This document shows positions 26,259-35,383 of a DNA stretch of 64,000 nucleotides, piece after piece. Numbering within the stretch: position 1 is the stretch's first letter; every line of letters starts with the position of its first letter. The DNA is from Shewanella litorisediminis (GTDB taxonomy: Bacteria; Pseudomonadota; Gammaproteobacteria; Enterobacterales; Shewanellaceae), in contig NZ_CP069213.1 in NCBI RefSeq assembly GCF_016834455.1, positions 3,263,501-3,327,500 on the forward strand, read 5' to 3'. The translations under genes were made by a program, and so were the position numbers. Under the pieces are notes generated by a model, which had not been told where the DNA came from, searched no databases, and saw only the letters and a list, made by a program, of their open reading frames with translations.

Positions 26259-26389
26259 GGATTCTTGGCACTGAACGCTGTCCGCTAGGTATAACATCAA
26301 ACCCTGAAAAAGGCGAAATAATCTACAGCCTGCGGGCTTGCCATGACCTTCGCCAGGGCGCAAAGTAGATAAAAAACGGGAGAATAACC

Positions 26390-26917
26390 ATGTTGAGAAC
26401 CCTGACCCTGTCACTTGCCCTGTTGGCTCTGACGGCTTGCCAGAGCGGCCCGAAAACCGATTACGACCCCAACACCAACTTTGGGGCAATGAAGCGTTTT
26501 GCCCTGCAAACTCCTGAGCAAACCAACGATCCCCTGAGTTCAGAACGCATCGCCATGGCGGTGACCCAAAATCTGATGGCCAAAGGCTTTAGCCAAAGCG
26601 ACACTCCGGATATCAGGGTGACCTGGGTATTTCAAACCGGCAGCAAGCCACCGAGTTCCGGCCTGTCCATCGGGTTGGGTACTGGCTCCTGGGGGCATTC
26701 TGGGGGCGTATCTGTTGGCACCAGCGTTGGCATTCCCTTGGGCGGCGAGAAACAATATCAGCAAATTCAAATCGATATATTAACCGCCAGCGGCGATCGC
26801 CTGCTGTGGCGCGGCAGCGACAGTTTTGAGTTCAGCGATGGCGGCGAGGATAAGGCCGAGGCCACCCAAAAGACGGTAGCCAAGATACTGGCCGCCTTTC
26901 CGCCCACACCAAAGTGA
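26390..26917 (+). CDS. DUF4136 lipoprotein
   Basis: A 175-residue lipoprotein (signal MLRTLTLSLALLALTAC, lipobox LTAC, Cys17). The remainder matches DUF4136: TDYDPNTNFGAMKRFAL at the start, RIAMAVTQNLMAKGF, a glycine/serine-rich middle, and TASGDRLLWRGS near the end. Function unknown; usually outer-membrane associated. Ends at a strong shared terminator. Confidence 0.8.
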   Translation: MLRTLTLSLALLALTACQSGPKTDYDPNTNFGAMKRFALQTPEQTNDPLSSERIAMAVTQNLMAKGFSQSDTPDIRVTWVFQTGSKPPSSGLSIGLGTGSWGHSGGVSVGTSVGIPLGGEKQYQQIQIDILTASGDRLLWRGSDSFEFSDGGEDKAEATQKTVAKILAAFPPTPK

Positions 26918-26962
26918 CCCCTTCAATGTCAAAGCGCGGATGAAACCGGCTTTCCCAATTAC

Positions 26963-27006
26963 ACAGCCATTAAAAAGCCACCCAAGGGTGGCTTTTTAAT
27001 GGCTGT
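26963..27006. terminator. Very long perfect bidirectional terminator
   Basis: Two 21-nt arms (26963-26983 and 26986-27006) are exact inverse copies around an AA loop, with core AAAAAGCCACCC/GGGTGGCTTTTT. Lies between the convergent DUF4136 and Ycf46-like genes. Confidence 0.9.
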
Positions 27007-27025
27007 AACCAATCAGTGGTGCTGA

Positions 27026-28498
27026 CTAATCCAGATGGGCATTAACCGTGCGACCCTTTGCCCAGGCCCTGAGGCCATCGATTTTTTCCCGCATCACCAC
27101 TGAGAGTGGGCGGGTGCGGGACAACTCTTCCAGAATAATGGCCTGATCCACCGGCTGGCGGCGACTGGCCGCTGCATAGATGGCTGAAATCACCACCTGC
27201 TCAATTTCGGCGCCACTGAATCCCTGACTGGCGCGGGACAAAAGCCCCAGATCCATACTGGTCACGTCAACTGCACGCTTTTTACAGTGGATAAGGAAAA
27301 TGGCTTTACGGATTTCCTCATCGGGTAAGTCGACAAAGAAGATTTCATCCATACGTCCCTTTCGCATCAGCTCGGGGGGCAGAGCCTGAATATCGTTGGC
27401 AGTGGCCACCAAAAATACATCGGATTTACGCTCCGCCATCCAGGTCAATAAGGTCCCGAGTATGCGCTGTGATGTGCCCTCGTCACTGCTGCTGCCGCTG
27501 ATGCCCTTTTCAATTTCATCCACCCAGAGCACACAGGGCGCCATCAGATCAGCCAGCTCCAGCGCCTGACGCAGGTTCTTCTCGGTTTCGCCTATGTATT
27601 TGTTATAAAGCGCCGCCATATCGAGGCGCAGCAAGGGCCGCTGCCAGGCACCAGCCACCGCCTTGGCGGCGAGGCTCTTACCGCTGCCCTGCACGCCCAG
27701 CAGCAGTATGCCCTTGGGAGGTGGTGCGCTGCTTTGGGGAGAGAGTTCTGGCGTACGGGCCTTGAGCCACTCCTTGAGATTATGCAGGCCGGCAATGTCG
27801 GAAAAACTGCTGGTGTCGTACTCGTATCTCAGCACCCCATCCATGTCCATCAAGCGGAACTTGGCCTGATTAACCCGCTCCACATCATCATGGGTGATGG
27901 CACCATCATCCACAATCGCTTTGTGGATCAGGCGGCGGGCATCATCAAAGGTCACGCCACGCAGGTTATCGGCCAATCTGGCAATGGCGGCCTCATCGGC
28001 CACCAGCGGCAAGCCCTGACGGCGTACCTTATCAACTTCTTCCACTATCAGATTTTCAAGCTGGTTGCGGCTTGGCAACGACAGACGGAAATGGGCACAG
28101 TAGCGGCGGATTTCAGGCGGGATCTCAAAGGCATGACTGACCAGCACCAGGGTATGTTTCAGGGCATCGTATTCGAGTGCAATTTCCTTCAATAATCGAA
28201 CATTGCGCGGCGCATCCTGAACGAAGGGATGAAAATCACAGAGCACATAGATGCCCTGCTGCTGGGTCGATTTGATTTGCCCAAGCAACTCGGCGGGATC
28301 GGTATTGAACTTTTGGGTACCCATGTCCTTGTCTACCCGGGATAACCCCGAGGTGACAGACCAGGTAAACAGGGGTTGATACAGGGTCATGGCGACCCGT
28401 TTAAGCAACTCTATGACCCGATATTCTTCGTAGGTTTCAATTACCACTATGGGTGTATTCGATCTGAGTACCGCTGTTAAATCCTTGATATCCTGCAT
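27026..28498 (-). CDS. Ycf46-like AAA+ ATPase
   Basis: A 490-residue AAA+ ATPase. The N-terminal half ([20 protein letters not shown]) is typical of Ycf46. Walker A is [19 protein letters not shown], Walker [13 protein letters not shown], sensor 1 FLVATAND, and the arginine finger region [24 protein letters not shown] lies 4 nt before the ATG. Ycf46 is known from algal chloroplasts and cyanobacteria, where it is linked to CO2 use; its bacterial role here is open. Monocistronic. Confidence 0.83.
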   Translation of the reverse strand: MQDIKDLTAVLRSNTPIVVIETYEEYRVIELLKRVAMTLYQPLFTWSVTSGLSRVDKDMGTQKFNTDPAELLGQIKSTQQQGIYVLCDFHPFVQDAPRNVRLLKEIALEYDALKHTLVLVSHAFEIPPEIRRYCAHFRLSLPSRNQLENLIVEEVDKVRRQGLPLVADEAAIARLADNLRGVTFDDARRLIHKAIVDDGAITHDDVERVNQAKFRLMDMDGVLRYEYDTSSFSDIAGLHNLKEWLKARTPELSPQSSAPPPKGILLLGVQGSGKSLAAKAVAGAWQRPLLRLDMAALYNKYIGETEKNLRQALELADLMAPCVLWVDEIEKGISGSSSDEGTSQRILGTLLTWMAERKSDVFLVATANDIQALPPELMRKGRMDEIFFVDLPDEEIRKAIFLIHCKKRAVDVTSMDLGLLSRASQGFSGAEIEQVVISAIYAAASRRQPVDQAIILEELSRTRPLSVVMREKIDGLRAWAKGRTVNAHLD

Positions 28499-28514
28499 CT
28501 TGTCTTCCGGTTAA

Positions 28515-28541
28515 CAAAAGAGGCCCTCGGGTGGGGCCTCT
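28515..28541 (-). terminator. Terminator after yiaWV
   Basis: AGAGGCCC-N7-GGGCCTCT stem followed on the minus strand by TTTTGTT, located between yiaV and the Ycf46-like gene. Confidence 0.7.
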
Positions 28542-28583
28542 GGATTATGCATGGGTTTACTGAGTCTGGACAGAGGCTTAGCC

Positions 28584-29729
28584 TCAGTGCCCCTCACCGA
28601 AGAGGTAATTGAGCCAGCCCTGCATCCTCAGCAGCACTTTGCGCATTACGGCAACGTGGGAGAAGTGGTCTGTGTATATGGCTACCTGCCCCGCAACCCC
28701 GGCAGGAAATGCCTGCATCTCATCAGAGCGCTCAAACTCAATCATCACCAACACCCTGCCCCGCTGGAACATTCTGGCGGAGGATTGCAGCTGGCCATTG
28801 GCCTGTACCTCCCCTTCCGCCATGGCTGGCAGGATCTGGGCAACCCGACCTTTAAACACCTGCCCGGGGGCGGCATCCAGTATGACCTCAGCCTCGTCAC
28901 CGGCTTTCAGCCTCAGCATGGAGTTTTGCCAAAACGCCCCAACAAAGTAACGCTGCCCATTGGGGATAAAACTCATCACAGGCCTGAGTGGCATGGGCAC
29001 CACCACCATACCGGGACGCAGCGCCATGTGAGTGACAACACCGTCGGAGGGCGCGCGCACCACAGACTGTTCAAGATCAAACTCGGCCCTGGCAAGTTCG
29101 GCCCTGGCCGCAGCGACCTTGGTGTTCACCCCGTCTATGTTGGACTCATAGGCATAGCGCACCCGCATTTCCTCGGCTCTGGCGGCGGTGAGCTGCGCCT
29201 CGGCAGCAAAGTAAAGCTGGCGTTTGTTGTCCAGTTCCAGCGCGGTAAAGGGCGAGTTGGCACCGCCTTTACGACGGCCCGCTTCATAGCGTTCATACTC
29301 AGACTTGCTTCTGTCTCTGTCAGCCTGGGCGCGCTCAACGCTGGCCTTGGCGGTTTCCCACGCGGCCTCTAGCTGTGGCACTTCCTGCTCTGCCGCCTTC
29401 AGTGCCGCCTGCTTCTGGATAAGGGCCGACTCAAAGGGTCTGGGATCCAGCCGGAACAGCACGTCTCCTTCGCGAATTGGGTCATTGGGCGTTACGGCCA
29501 CGTCCACCACCTTGCCGGTGACCAAGGGGTTAATGGGCACGGTAACAAAATACTCACGGGCAAAGCGGCTGTAGGGATGGTTGTAATTCATCAGCAACAG
29601 CAAGGTGCCCAGAAGCACTATGCCGCCCAATACCGCTGTGGGTACAGTCCATTTGTTGAGGGGAATTTTAAAGACTTTAAATATCACCACGCAGATGGCG
29701 GTGTAGGTCAGGATAAGCAGTAAATCCAT
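28584..29729 (-). CDS. yiaV: HlyD-family membrane fusion protein, YiaV-like
   Basis: A 381-residue membrane-fusion (HlyD/EmrA) protein. Two hydrophobic N-terminal helices (about 2-20 and 28-47) anchor it. INPLVTGKVVDVAVTPNDPI begins the lipoyl half-motif; a coiled coil of about residues 100-210 is rich in Ala, Glu, Arg; the second lipoyl half has LEQSVVRAPSDGVVTHMALR. AGGAGGA precedes the ATG. E. coli yiaV-yiaW has the same two-gene arrangement. No pump gene follows, so it may pair with a distant transporter. Confidence 0.85.
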   Translation of the reverse strand: MDLLLILTYTAICVVIFKVFKIPLNKWTVPTAVLGGIVLLGTLLLLMNYNHPYSRFAREYFVTVPINPLVTGKVVDVAVTPNDPIREGDVLFRLDPRPFESALIQKQAALKAAEQEVPQLEAAWETAKASVERAQADRDRSKSEYERYEAGRRKGGANSPFTALELDNKRQLYFAAEAQLTAARAEEMRVRYAYESNIDGVNTKVAAARAELARAEFDLEQSVVRAPSDGVVTHMALRPGMVVVPMPLRPVMSFIPNGQRYFVGAFWQNSMLRLKAGDEAEVILDAAPGQVFKGRVAQILPAMAEGEVQANGQLQSSARMFQRGRVLVMIEFERSDEMQAFPAGVAGQVAIYTDHFSHVAVMRKVLLRMQGWLNYLFGEGH

Positions 29730-29731
29730 GT

Positions 29732-30139
29732 TTATTCCTCCCCGCCCTTGGTGGTTGATTGGTGGGCATCACTCACTCGTGCCGCGCCCGCCTTGTCCAA
29801 TTCCAGCGCCTGCAGACGGTTTTCCATTTCCATCAGATTGGCACTGAGATCTTTGACTTTTTCTTCCAGTTCAAGCTCACGCTTAACCACAGTGCCAAAA
29901 CCCCAGCCACGATCTTCGCGATAGAGGGTCGCCCAAATCCACAGGAAGGGCCAAATCACATGCAACGTAAACAGGCTCACCCAACCGGCAATGTGCAAGG
30001 CATCCTGCTGGGGATGATTGCGCTTTTTAGCGATTTCATAAGGTATATCGTGAATGGCGATGATGCCGTAAAACATCACTATCACCACGAAAAAGAGAAG
30101 CACCAGGGCAAAGTAGTCCAGAAACACAGACACCTCCAT
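29732..30139 (-). CDS. yiaW: DUF3302 inner-membrane protein, YiaW-like
   Basis: A 135-residue protein with two hydrophobic helices (about 5-30 and 48-68: LDYFALVLLFFVVIVMFYG, WVSLFTLHVIWPFLWIW) and a C-terminal coiled coil (ELELEEKVKDLSANLMEMEN). DUF3302 with the conserved AIHDIPYEIAKKRNHPQ loop. It ends 2 nt before yiaV, so both form one transcript. Function unknown; perhaps an adaptor for the YiaV efflux component. Confidence 0.83.
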   Translation of the reverse strand: MEVSVFLDYFALVLLFFVVIVMFYGIIAIHDIPYEIAKKRNHPQQDALHIAGWVSLFTLHVIWPFLWIWATLYREDRGWGFGTVVKRELELEEKVKDLSANLMEMENRLQALELDKAGAARVSDAHQSTTKGGEE

Positions 30140-30325
30140 CGATGTCGTCCATTGAGTTTTTGTTAGCCAAGATTAGCGCATCTTGCGCTGTCGGCAACAG
30201 AACCCCGCACAATTGTTTTGCAATTTCCGTTTGATTTTTCCCATTTTTTACGATTTTCAGCCCAACATTTTTCATCAAGGCAGGTTATGATTTTTGGCTG
30301 CCAACAAAAACGAGGTAATCAAACC

Positions 30326-31504
30326 ATGATAGGCACTCCCTACACCCAGGGCGCTACCCGCGCCATGCTGCTTGGCTCCGGCGAGCTTGGCAAAGAAGTG
30401 GCCATTGAATTAACCCGTCTCGGGGTTGAGGTGATTGCGGTTGACCGCTATCCCAACGCCCCAGCCATGCAGGTTGCCCACCGCAGTCATGTCATCAATA
30501 TGCTCGATGGTGAGGCGCTCAGGGCGCTCATTGCCAGTGAAAGGCCCCATTTGGTGATCCCGGAAATTGAAGCCATCGCCACTCAAACGCTGGTCGAGCT
30601 GGAAGCCGAAGGGCTTAAAGTTGTACCCACCGCCCGGGCAACCCGCCTGACCATGGACAGAGAAGGCATTCGCCGTCTCGCCGCCGAAACCCTGGCGCTG
30701 CCAACCTCGCCCTATGTATTCTGCGATAGCCTGGCCGAGCTGCAGGCCGCCCTTGAGGTCACAGGCATTCCCTGCGTGGTGAAACCTGTCATGAGCTCTT
30801 CCGGCAAGGGCCAAAGCGTTATCCGCAGCCTTGGAGACGTTCAAAAAGCCTGGGATTATGCCCAAAGCGGTGGCCGCGCCGGTGAGGGCCGCATTATCGT
30901 CGAAGGCTTTATCGACTTTGACTACGAAATCACCCTGCTGACCATCTCTGCGGTGGACGGCATTCATTTCTGCGCCCCAATCGGCCATCGCCAGGAAGAT
31001 GGCGACTACCGTGAGTCGTGGCAGCCCCAGGCCATGGGCAGCCTGGCACTGGAGCGGGCACAGCATATCGCCCGCGAGGTGGTACAAAACCTAGGCGGCT
31101 ACGGCCTCTTTGGGGTGGAGCTCTTTATCAAGGGCGATGAGGTGTATTTCTCAGAGGTGTCGCCCCGCCCACACGATACCGGCATGGTGACCCTCATAAG
31201 CCAGGACCTGTCTGAATTTGCCCTGCATGTACGTGCCATTTTGGGGCTGCCAGTGGGGACAATCGTTCAGCATGGCCCCAGCGCCTCGGCAGTGGTTTTG
31301 GTAGAAGGTGAATCCAGCAATATTGCTTACTCGGGCCTTGCCGAGGCATTGGCGCTGCCCAATACCCAGGTGCGCCTCTTCGCCAAGCCGGAAATCCATG
31401 GCAGGCGACGACTCGGGGTTGCCCTGGCCCGAGGGGCCAGCATAGATGAAGCCCTTAACACCGCGCTTGCCAGTGCCGCCTGTATCAAGGTGCACTTTAA
31501 CTGA
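30326..31504 (+). CDS. purT: Formate-dependent phosphoribosylglycinamide formyltransferase PurT
   Basis: A 392-residue ATP-grasp enzyme that makes formyl-GAR from formate, ATP and GAR in purine synthesis. [20 protein letters not shown] is the N-terminal nucleotide-fold; [17 protein letters not shown] binds [23 protein letters not shown] is a family signature. The ATG at 30326 has GAGG about 11 nt upstream and the right length; earlier in-frame codons add an unneeded extension. I did not find a convincing PurR box. Monocistronic. Confidence 0.93.
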   Translation: MIGTPYTQGATRAMLLGSGELGKEVAIELTRLGVEVIAVDRYPNAPAMQVAHRSHVINMLDGEALRALIASERPHLVIPEIEAIATQTLVELEAEGLKVVPTARATRLTMDREGIRRLAAETLALPTSPYVFCDSLAELQAALEVTGIPCVVKPVMSSSGKGQSVIRSLGDVQKAWDYAQSGGRAGEGRIIVEGFIDFDYEITLLTISAVDGIHFCAPIGHRQEDGDYRESWQPQAMGSLALERAQHIAREVVQNLGGYGLFGVELFIKGDEVYFSEVSPRPHDTGMVTLISQDLSEFALHVRAILGLPVGTIVQHGPSASAVVLVEGESSNIAYSGLAEALALPNTQVRLFAKPEIHGRRRLGVALARGASIDEALNTALASAACIKVHFN

Positions 31505-31818
31505 CCAGTAAGGTAAATCGAGCCAAGCTTTAACTGGCTCTATCGCCACGTCACGGAAAATCTGAGCTTCGATGACGTGGCATATTTCCCCTGCCTCGCC
31601 CTGATTTTTTGCCTGCAACCCCCTTTTGTAAATCCCTCCCCCTTTTTTGCGCATCTGCCCTGACTGCCCGGGTTAACCGGAACATTCGACTTGAGGGTAA
31701 AGACTCCCGCAACACTGCCGGTGTAAACATTGTAAATAGTCTTTTGGTGAGAATTACTCTCAATTAGATTTAGGCCATTGTTGTTGAGCACCTCCCCGGC
31801 GGGAGTCACGGTTTCCCT
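31505..31818. other. Intergenic region upstream of the PepSY operon
   Basis: A 314-nt AT-richer stretch. The notable element is the Fur-box-like repeat at 31748-31762. Several leftward frames here carry no recognisable protein and no plausible start. A CACGTCACGGA/GATGACGTG pair near 31548-31580 can fold back but is not a convincing terminator. Confidence 0.5.
31748..31762 (+). promoter_or_regulatory. Fur-box-like 7-1-7 repeat
   Basis: TGAGAAT-T-ACTCTCA has the 7-1-7 symmetry of Fur sites (consensus TGATAAT-N-ATTATCA, five of seven matches in each arm). It lies 57 nt before the PepSY gene start. Confidence 0.5.
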
Positions 31819-32424
31819 ATGTCTGTATCACTGCGCCCCTCCAAAAAGGCGCTTTCCATCGCCCGAACGCTCCATGTGTATGTGTCGATGGCACTCTTGC
31901 TGTTGATGCTGTTTTTTGCCTTTACCGGCATCACCCTCAATCACCCCGACTGGTTTGGTGCATCCAACGCCAGCAGCCATACCGAGTCAGTGGCGTTGCC
32001 CGACTTCCTCCTGCCCATCACCGCCGATGACCCCCATTGGCAGGAAGCCGCCGCCCATTGGATGGCAAGCCAGTGGCAGGGTCAGCGCCAACAGGTGGAG
32101 GTGAGTGTCGATGAGTTGGTGCTCATTCAAAAGGGCCCTGGTCGTTACCGCACCGTACTGCTGGACACCGAGATGGCCCAAGTGCAGGTGGAAAGCCTGG
32201 ACTATGGCATCGTGGCCGTGCTCAACGATTTACACAAGGGCCGCAACAGCGGCGACATCTGGAGCCTGGTAATCGATGCCAGCGCCATACTCATGCTGCT
32301 GTTCTCCCTGACCGGTGCCTTTTTGCTGCTGCCCCAGAGTCGCAGACTCAAACGTTCCCTTGGCTACATGACGGCGGTCAGTGCCGCCTGTGTGGCCATC
32401 TATTGGTTATCTATACCCGGATGA
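31819..32424 (+). CDS. PepSY-associated transmembrane protein
   Basis: A 201-residue membrane protein with helices at about 22-42 (MALLLLMLFFAFTGITL), 156-178 (SLVIDASAILMLLFSLTGAF) and a third near the C-terminus (GYMTAVSAACVAIYWLS). Histidines in LHVYV, NHPDW and NDLHKGRN could bind haem, as in PepSY_TM ferric-siderophore reductases. The start is the ATG at 31819. It heads a three-gene unit behind a Fur-like box, suggesting an iron-related membrane reductase; that is inference. Confidence 0.75.
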   Translation: MSVSLRPSKKALSIARTLHVYVSMALLLLMLFFAFTGITLNHPDWFGASNASSHTESVALPDFLLPITADDPHWQEAAAHWMASQWQGQRQQVEVSVDELVLIQKGPGRYRTVLLDTEMAQVQVESLDYGIVAVLNDLHKGRNSGDIWSLVIDASAILMLLFSLTGAFLLLPQSRRLKRSLGYMTAVSAACVAIYWLSIPG

Positions 32425-32431
32425 AAACCTG

Positions 32432-32941
32432 ATGAAACTGAAACCTTTGTTATTGGCGAGCGTCCTTTGCGGCATCAGCACCGGCGCCTTCGCCCAGATG
32501 CAGCTCGAACTGAGTCTTAAAGAAATCGCCACGGGCCAGTATCACAGGCCCTATACCGCCATTTGGGTGGAAAACAGCCGCGGTGAATCGGTGAAGACGC
32601 TGGCGCTGTGGGTACAACACGATGGCCACAAATGGTTTAAAGACATTCGCCGTTGGTGGCGCAAGGCCGGTCGGGACAATCCCGCCATGGTGGATGCTGT
32701 GTCGTCGGCCACCCGGCCTGCAGGCAAGTATCACCTCGACTGGGATCTGTCCAACGATGAGGGGAAGCCGCTGGCCGAGGGTGATTACCAGCTCTTTATC
32801 GAGGTCGTCAGAGAACATGGTGGCCGCGAGCTTATTCGCCACCCCTTCAACCTGCCCGGCGATGATTTCAACGTTAAGCTGCCCGCCACCAGCGAAACCG
32901 GCGAGAGCCAAATTCACTATTCCCGCCAAGCCAAGCGCTAA
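32432..32941 (+). CDS. DUF2271 periplasmic protein
   Basis: A 169-residue secreted protein: signal peptide MKLKPLLLASVLCGISTGAF, then MQLELSLKEIATGQYHRPYT, AIWVENSRGESVKTLALW, KWFKDIRRWWRK and DAVSSATRPAGKYHLDWDL, all typical of DUF2271. The DUF2271 fold is Ig-like and often accompanies flavin or iron redox genes. It follows the PepSY gene after 7 nt and precedes DUF4198 after 8 nt, so the three are one operon. Confidence 0.78.
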   Translation: MKLKPLLLASVLCGISTGAFAQMQLELSLKEIATGQYHRPYTAIWVENSRGESVKTLALWVQHDGHKWFKDIRRWWRKAGRDNPAMVDAVSSATRPAGKYHLDWDLSNDEGKPLAEGDYQLFIEVVREHGGRELIRHPFNLPGDDFNVKLPATSETGESQIHYSRQAKR

Positions 32942-32949
32942 GGATCCCT

Positions 32950-33762
32950 ATGAAACGTCTTATCCCACTGACTGCACTTCTGTTTCTGCCTCTTACCCAG
33001 GCCCATGATCGCTGGATACTGCCAACCCATTTCAACGTGTCTGCCGAAGATGGCAAAGGGGTTTGGATAAGTGCCGACGTCAGCGCCAGCAATCAGGTGT
33101 TTGAGGTCGATAAACCCTTCGGCGCCGAAGATGTACTAATCATCACCCCAGAGGGTAACACCGACAGGCCAAGTTCCAGCTACCGCGGCAGTCGCCGCAG
33201 TGTGTTCGATTATCAGTTGACGGATGAAGGCACCTACCGCCTCGAAAAAGAGGCCAGGCCGCGTTATTTTTCCCGCTACAAAATCAAGGGACAGGATACG
33301 CCGGTCAGAAGCAACCTCGACAAGGCCGCTACCCGCGCCGCTATGCCAAAGGATGCTGTGGAGCTCGAAGGTGCGCTGTATTTTTCCCGGGTTGAGTCCT
33401 ATGTAACTCTCAACAAGCCCTCGGACAAGGCCTTTGCTCCCAAGGGCGAGTACCTGGAATTGGTCCCTGTTACCCACCCGGCCGACTTTGTGGAGGGTGA
33501 CCCCTTAAGCCTCAAGCTGCTGTTTAACGGTACGCCCGCGCAAGGTGTGAAGGTAAATGTGGTCGCCGATGGCACCCGCTATCGCAACCAGATTGAAGAA
33601 ATAAGCCTGGTCAGCGACAAAGATGGTCTGGTGCAGTTTACCCCCGCCAAGGCCGGGCGCTTTTTACTGCACGCCGAGTACGAAGAAGCCATGAAAGACA
33701 CCCGCCTCGCCGACAAGACAGTGAGCGAAATTTTCCTGACCTTTGAGGCCGCGCTTCAGTAA
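32950..33762 (+). CDS. DUF4198 (NikM/CbiK-like) periplasmic protein
   Basis: A 270-residue secreted protein. The signal peptide ends at TQAHDRW, and the conserved HDRWILPTHF begins the mature part, whose N-terminal His is typical of DUF4198, a two-domain Ig-like family related to nickel/cobalt uptake components. PADFVEGDPLSLKLLFNGTP begins the C-terminal domain. AAGGA precedes the ATG. Last gene of the Fur-box operon, with the shared terminator at 33786. Confidence 0.78.
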   Translation: MKRLIPLTALLFLPLTQAHDRWILPTHFNVSAEDGKGVWISADVSASNQVFEVDKPFGAEDVLIITPEGNTDRPSSSYRGSRRSVFDYQLTDEGTYRLEKEARPRYFSRYKIKGQDTPVRSNLDKAATRAAMPKDAVELEGALYFSRVESYVTLNKPSDKAFAPKGEYLELVPVTHPADFVEGDPLSLKLLFNGTPAQGVKVNVVADGTRYRNQIEEISLVSDKDGLVQFTPAKAGRFLLHAEYEEAMKDTRLADKTVSEIFLTFEAALQ

Positions 33763-33785
33763 GCCTGTAGCAAAGAAGACATAAA

Positions 33786-33809
33786 AAACCGGGTCAATCG
33801 ACCCGGTTT
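33786..33809. terminator. Bidirectional terminator containing a stop codon
   Basis: AAACCGGGTC-AATC-GACCCGGTTT. The leftward dehydrogenase stop codon (33794-33796) lies inside this hairpin; on the other side it ends the DUF4198 operon. Confidence 0.8.
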
Positions 33810-34750
33810 GCTTTGTCGCCACGACAAAATGCCCTCAGGTTTTCAACCGCTATATCCAGCAGTCGCTGGCGCGCTTTGACTGTGGCCCAGGCATTGTGAG
33901 GAGTAATGCTGATATTGGCGGCATGGAGCAGCGGGTTGTCCGGCGATGGCGGCTCGGTTGAGAGCACATCCACCCCCGCCCTGACGCGCCCGGCATTGAG
34001 CGCATCCGCCAGTGCCACTTCATCCACCAAACCACCGCGGGCGGTATTGATAAGCAGGGCACCAGGCTTCATCAGCGCCAGGCTCTCGCGATTGACCATG
34101 TCACGGGTGTCGTCGGTCAGCGGGCAATGGAGCGACAACACATCGGATTCGGCAAACAGGGTGTCCAGCGCAACAAACTTCGCTCCCTCTGGCAAATCAA
34201 CGGGTTTGCTTCGACTGTGTACCAGTAACTTCATACCAAAGGCCATACCGATACGCGCCATTTGCCGCGCAATGTCGCCAAAACCCACCAGCCCCAAGGT
34301 CTTGCCGGACAGAGACTCCAGCTGCCCCAGAGTAAAGCAAAAGTCGGCCTGGCCGCTCCACGCCCCCTGAATAACCGCATCATGGTGGACACTGACCCGG
34401 GACATATGATGAAGCACATGGGCAAAGCCCATTTGCGCCACCGCATCCGGGCCATAACCCGGCACATTGGTAACCGCTATCCCAAGACGCTCAGCAGCCG
34501 CCACGTCCACCACATTGGTACCTGTTGCCAGCACCCCTATGTATTCCAGCGCAGGCATAGCCTCGAGGGTGGCGGCATCGAGCACGGTTTTGTTGGTCAG
34601 CACAAACGGCGCGCCACCGGCCCGGCTCAGGATAAGTTCTTTTGGCGTTCTGTCGTGGACCTCAAAAGGGCCAATATCAGACAGGGGCGACCAATCCAAA
34701 TCCCCGGGATTCAGGGTAAAGCCATCCAATACACAAATCGCTGTCATCAT
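33794..34750 (-). CDS. D-2-hydroxyacid dehydrogenase (glycerate dehydrogenase-like)
   Basis: A 318-residue NAD(P)-dependent dehydrogenase. GLVGFGDIARQMARIGMAFG is the dinucleotide-binding loop; the catalytic trio is Arg in INTARGGLVDE, Glu in STEPPSPD and His in ITPHNAWAT. Family members reduce hydroxypyruvate or glyoxylate. The start overlaps the preceding outer-membrane gene stop by TAATG. It is the last gene of the amgK-murU-djlA unit, and its stop sits inside the terminator. Confidence 0.87.
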   Translation of the reverse strand: MMTAICVLDGFTLNPGDLDWSPLSDIGPFEVHDRTPKELILSRAGGAPFVLTNKTVLDAATLEAMPALEYIGVLATGTNVVDVAAAERLGIAVTNVPGYGPDAVAQMGFAHVLHHMSRVSVHHDAVIQGAWSGQADFCFTLGQLESLSGKTLGLVGFGDIARQMARIGMAFGMKLLVHSRSKPVDLPEGAKFVALDTLFAESDVLSLHCPLTDDTRDMVNRESLALMKPGALLINTARGGLVDEVALADALNAGRVRAGVDVLSTEPPSPDNPLLHAANISITPHNAWATVKARQRLLDIAVENLRAFCRGDKANRVD

Positions 34751-35367
34751 TAAAACCTGAAACTGACGCCGACATTAGCCTGACCTTGCCACATCAGGTC
34801 GGCATTCACCCGCCACAAACAGTTATTGGCATCACAAAAGAGACTGTTTTCACTGTCGATGAAAGTGGCAAAGGCCCGAAGATCGGCAAGCAGGGAGAAG
34901 TGCTCACCGAGGCGATATTCTGCGCCAACGCCAAGCCCCAGCGAAAAGCGGGTTTCATCGCTGTAGTCATCTCCCGGCCGCATCTGAGTCAAGCCCATGG
35001 AGGCGGTCACATAGGGCAAAAAATCACCACTGGGGAAATACAGGCTGCCACCCACATGGGCGTAGTCGAGTTTGAGGGAGGTAATGCGCTCGTTTGAAAA
35101 GTTCCCCCCCGCTTTGAGGTCGGTGCTTTGGGAAGAATAGAGCACATACATATTGCCGGGATGATTGGTGGTGGTTCCCAGAATGATGCCGTAATGGGAA
35201 GACTCTTCGGCACTGACGCTGCCATTGGTCTCCAGCCCGTCACGGTTGGCATCCAGACTACTGGCGGCAAAACTGTAACCGGCAAAGGGGGTAACATACA
35301 CTTCGGCGGCCACCCAGGGTGACACCGACAGTGATGCGGCAAACAGTAAACTGAGCGGGTATTTCAT
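34750..35367 (-). CDS. Small outer-membrane beta-barrel protein
   Basis: A 205-residue protein with a signal peptide (MKYPLSLLFAASLSVSPWVA, cleavage near AAEV) and eight or so amphipathic strands, ending in the terminal aromatic (GVSFRF). VTPFAGYSF at the start and GVGAEYRLGEHFSLLADLRA near the end suggest the OmpA/OmpW-like eight-strand family. Two Cys in LFCDANNCLW may form a disulfide. GGGAG precedes the ATG at 35367, 16 nt after djlA. Function unknown. Confidence 0.75.
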   Translation of the reverse strand: MKYPLSLLFAASLSVSPWVAAEVYVTPFAGYSFAASSLDANRDGLETNGSVSAEESSHYGIILGTTTNHPGNMYVLYSSQSTDLKAGGNFSNERITSLKLDYAHVGGSLYFPSGDFLPYVTASMGLTQMRPGDDYSDETRFSLGLGVGAEYRLGEHFSLLADLRAFATFIDSENSLFCDANNCLWRVNADLMWQGQANVGVSFRF

Positions 35368-35383
35368 GGCACTCTCCCTGAAA

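Noticed and set aside
30140..30325. PurR operator upstream of purT
   Set aside because: Only a poor match (GCAATTTCCGTTTGAT); not enough to call.
31151..31809. Leftward frames across the purT end and the following gap
   Set aside because: No start signals or family features; the gap is better explained as a promoter region with a Fur-like box.
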